From NCBI RefSeq assembly GCF_036014015.1, contig NZ_CP107905.1, positions 10,230,001 through 10,294,000 on the forward strand: a stretch of 64,000 nt of DNA, given 5' to 3'. The notes under the pieces are model-generated. The model saw only the letters and a list, made by a program, of their open reading frames with translations. It was not told where the DNA came from and ran no database searches. The position numbers were made by a program, and so were the translations under genes. The stretch's first letter is position 1, and every line of letters starts with the position of its first letter. Shown one piece after another: positions 62,797 to 64,000 of this stretch. This DNA comes from Streptomyces sp. NBC_00457 (GTDB lineage: Bacteria > Actinomycetota > Actinomycetes > Streptomycetales > Streptomycetaceae).

Positions 62797-63018
62797 TCGT
62801 GTGAACGTAATGGCGTCTCCTCGGATCCGTCAATAGATCCACGTCATCAGGGATCAGAACGGACTTTGGCAGACATGTTTCCCGAGATTAAGCCTCTTTT
62901 AGACCTTTAAAAGAATTAAATCGCTGCTCTTGTGCTGTGTTGGCGAACTAAACGATGGTGTTCCGCAACGCGGCGTTCAGGCCGCGGTCAGTCGCCGGAC
63001 GTCGACGGAGGTGCACCC
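62797..63018. promoter_or_regulatory. AT-rich divergent promoter region with dyad
   Basis: The 222 bases between the ROK and dehydrogenase genes are much more AT-rich than the rest. They hold a dyad CTTTTA / TAAAAG (62896-62901 and 62908-62913) and GAACTAAAC at 62945-62953, which is reminiscent of ROK operators. Both divergent promoters should be here. Confidence 0.5.
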
Positions 63019-64000
63019 GTGAGTGGCTCGATGCGGGCAGTGGTAGTCGGGGCCGGCATGATCGGCGCCGTACACGCCAGGGCGATCCGCGCCGCGGGCG
63101 GCTGTGTGGCCGGAGTGGTCGCGTCGACCCCCGAGCGCAGCGTGCGGACCGCCGATGAGTGGGCAGTCCCGGCACGTTATCCCGACCTCTCGGCGGCACT
63201 TGCCGACGACAGCGTCTCGGTCGTCCACGTATGCACCCCGAACGCACTGCACGTACGGCAGGCCGAGGCGGCCCTGCGCGCGGGCAAGCACGTGATCTGC
63301 GAGAAGCCGCTCGCCACGTCCGCCGCCGACGCCGAACACCTGGCGCGGCTGGCGCAGGAGGCGGGCCTGCTGCTCGCCGTCCCCTTCGTGTACCGCTACC
63401 ACCCGCTCGTGAGGGAGCTCCGCGACCGTCGGCTGCGCGGCGAGTTCGGCGCGTGGCAGCTGATCCACGGCAGCTATCTGCAGGACTGGATGCTCTCCCC
63501 GGACGTCATGTCCTGGCGGGTCGACCCGGTGGACGGCGGACCGTCGCGGGCGTTCGCGGACATCGGCTCGCACTGGTGCGACCTCGTCGAATGGGTCGCC
63601 GGAGTCCGCTTCACCGAACTGACCGCCCGGCTCGGCACGACTATCGCCACCCGCCCCGCCGGTACCGGCGTGAGCTTTTCGAACGGCGCCGGGGGGCCAC
63701 GGGACCGGGTGCGTACGGAGGACGTGGCGACCGTGCTGCTGCGCACCGGCGACGGTGTCCTCGGCACGCTGACGGTGTCCCAGGTGTCGGCCGGCCGCAA
63801 GAACCGGCTCTGGTTCGAACTCGACGGCTCGGCCGGCAGCGCGGTCTTCGACCAGGAGAACCCCGAGACCGCATGGCTCGGCGCCACGGACGGAGCACGC
63901 ATTCTCGTACGTGACCCCGGCCAGGGCTCGTCCGAGCAGCGCCGCCTCGCCCACCTGCCCGCCGGCCATGCGCAGGGCTACGGCGACTGCTTCGCCGCCT
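63019..64000 (+). CDS. Gfo/Idh/MocA-family oxidoreductase (3' end outside window)
   Basis: NAD(P)-dependent sugar or inositol dehydrogenase, at least 327 residues in the window. Rossmann motif VVVGAGMIGAVHARAI, CTPNALHVRQAEAALRAGKH, the conserved EKP in HVICEKPLATSAADAEHL, and the substrate-side DIGSHWCDLVEWVAG (with the conserved Gx3H motif) are seen. GTG 63019 lies 7 bases after CGGAGG. Divergent from a ROK regulator, fitting a sugar catabolism locus continuing past the right edge. Confidence 0.9.
   Translation, partial: MSGSMRAVVVGAGMIGAVHARAIRAAGGCVAGVVASTPERSVRTADEWAVPARYPDLSAALADDSVSVVHVCTPNALHVRQAEAALRAGKHVICEKPLATSAADAEHLARLAQEAGLLLAVPFVYRYHPLVRELRDRRLRGEFGAWQLIHGSYLQDWMLSPDVMSWRVDPVDGGPSRAFADIGSHWCDLVEWVAGVRFTELTARLGTTIATRPAGTGVSFSNGAGGPRDRVRTEDVATVLLRTGDGVLGTLTVSQVSAGRKNRLWFELDGSAGSAVFDQENPETAWLGATDGARILVRDPGQGSSEQRRLAHLPAGHAQGYGDCFAA

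Overview
The DNA is very GC-rich (estimated near 70%), uses GTG/TTG starts freely, has G/C-ending codons, many 4-base ATGA/GTGA gene overlaps and several apparently leaderless promoters. With its protein families this points to an actinomycete, most likely Streptomyces, and to an accessory or chromosome-arm type region. No rRNA, tRNA or CRISPR array was seen.

Layout. 1-4215: NarL-type two-component system (response regulator cut by the left edge) divergent from an MMPL/RND exporter. 4216-8624: IS110-like remnant, secreted FG-GAP protein, small hypothetical, GAF/SpoIIE phosphatase, GPP34 protein. 8869-12502: aldo/keto reductase with its TetR regulator behind an operator-bearing promoter, then a 14-TM drug exporter. 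12649-16104: an inverted duplication in which two glycine-zipper stress proteins, each divergent from a TetR regulator through a conserved operator, flank a small membrane protein made from a leaderless promoter. 16103-17843: a solo TnpB element.

18100-26577: a long minus-strand organosulfur operon (rhodanese, SsuC/B/A-like transporter, LLM monooxygenase, FAD oxidase, FMN reductase) preceded by a Cys-Cys leader peptide and divergent from a LysR gene. It is damaged: the ATPase is frameshifted and one binding-protein gene is fused to an acyl-CoA dehydrogenase tail. 27633-35879: a complete four-gene type II Wadjet (JetABCD) plasmid-defence operon. 36082-39221: a secreted protein with crystallin-like and possible pore-forming parts, a PaiB-like protein, and a MerR-peroxiredoxin fusion with a textbook 19-bp-spacer promoter.

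39436-60691: further sulfur scavenging. There are two sulfonate/taurine-type ABC transporters with leader peptides, an Rrf2 regulator, TauD, a TauE-like exporter, an acyl-CoA dehydrogenase-like monooxygenase with an orphan winged-helix regulator, a large FAD protein, and a plus-strand operon (LLM, GNAT, amino-acid-type ABC transporter, second LLM) that resembles Bacillus yxe/cmo operons for salvage of S-modified cysteines. 60846-64000: an LLM remnant, a ROK regulator and the start of a Gfo/Idh/MocA dehydrogenase.

Five short leader ORFs ending in Cys or Cys-Cys precede sulfur transcription units, so cysteine supply probably tunes these operons by ribosome-mediated attenuation. Several sulfur genes are broken or truncated, suggesting recent rearrangement among similar islands.
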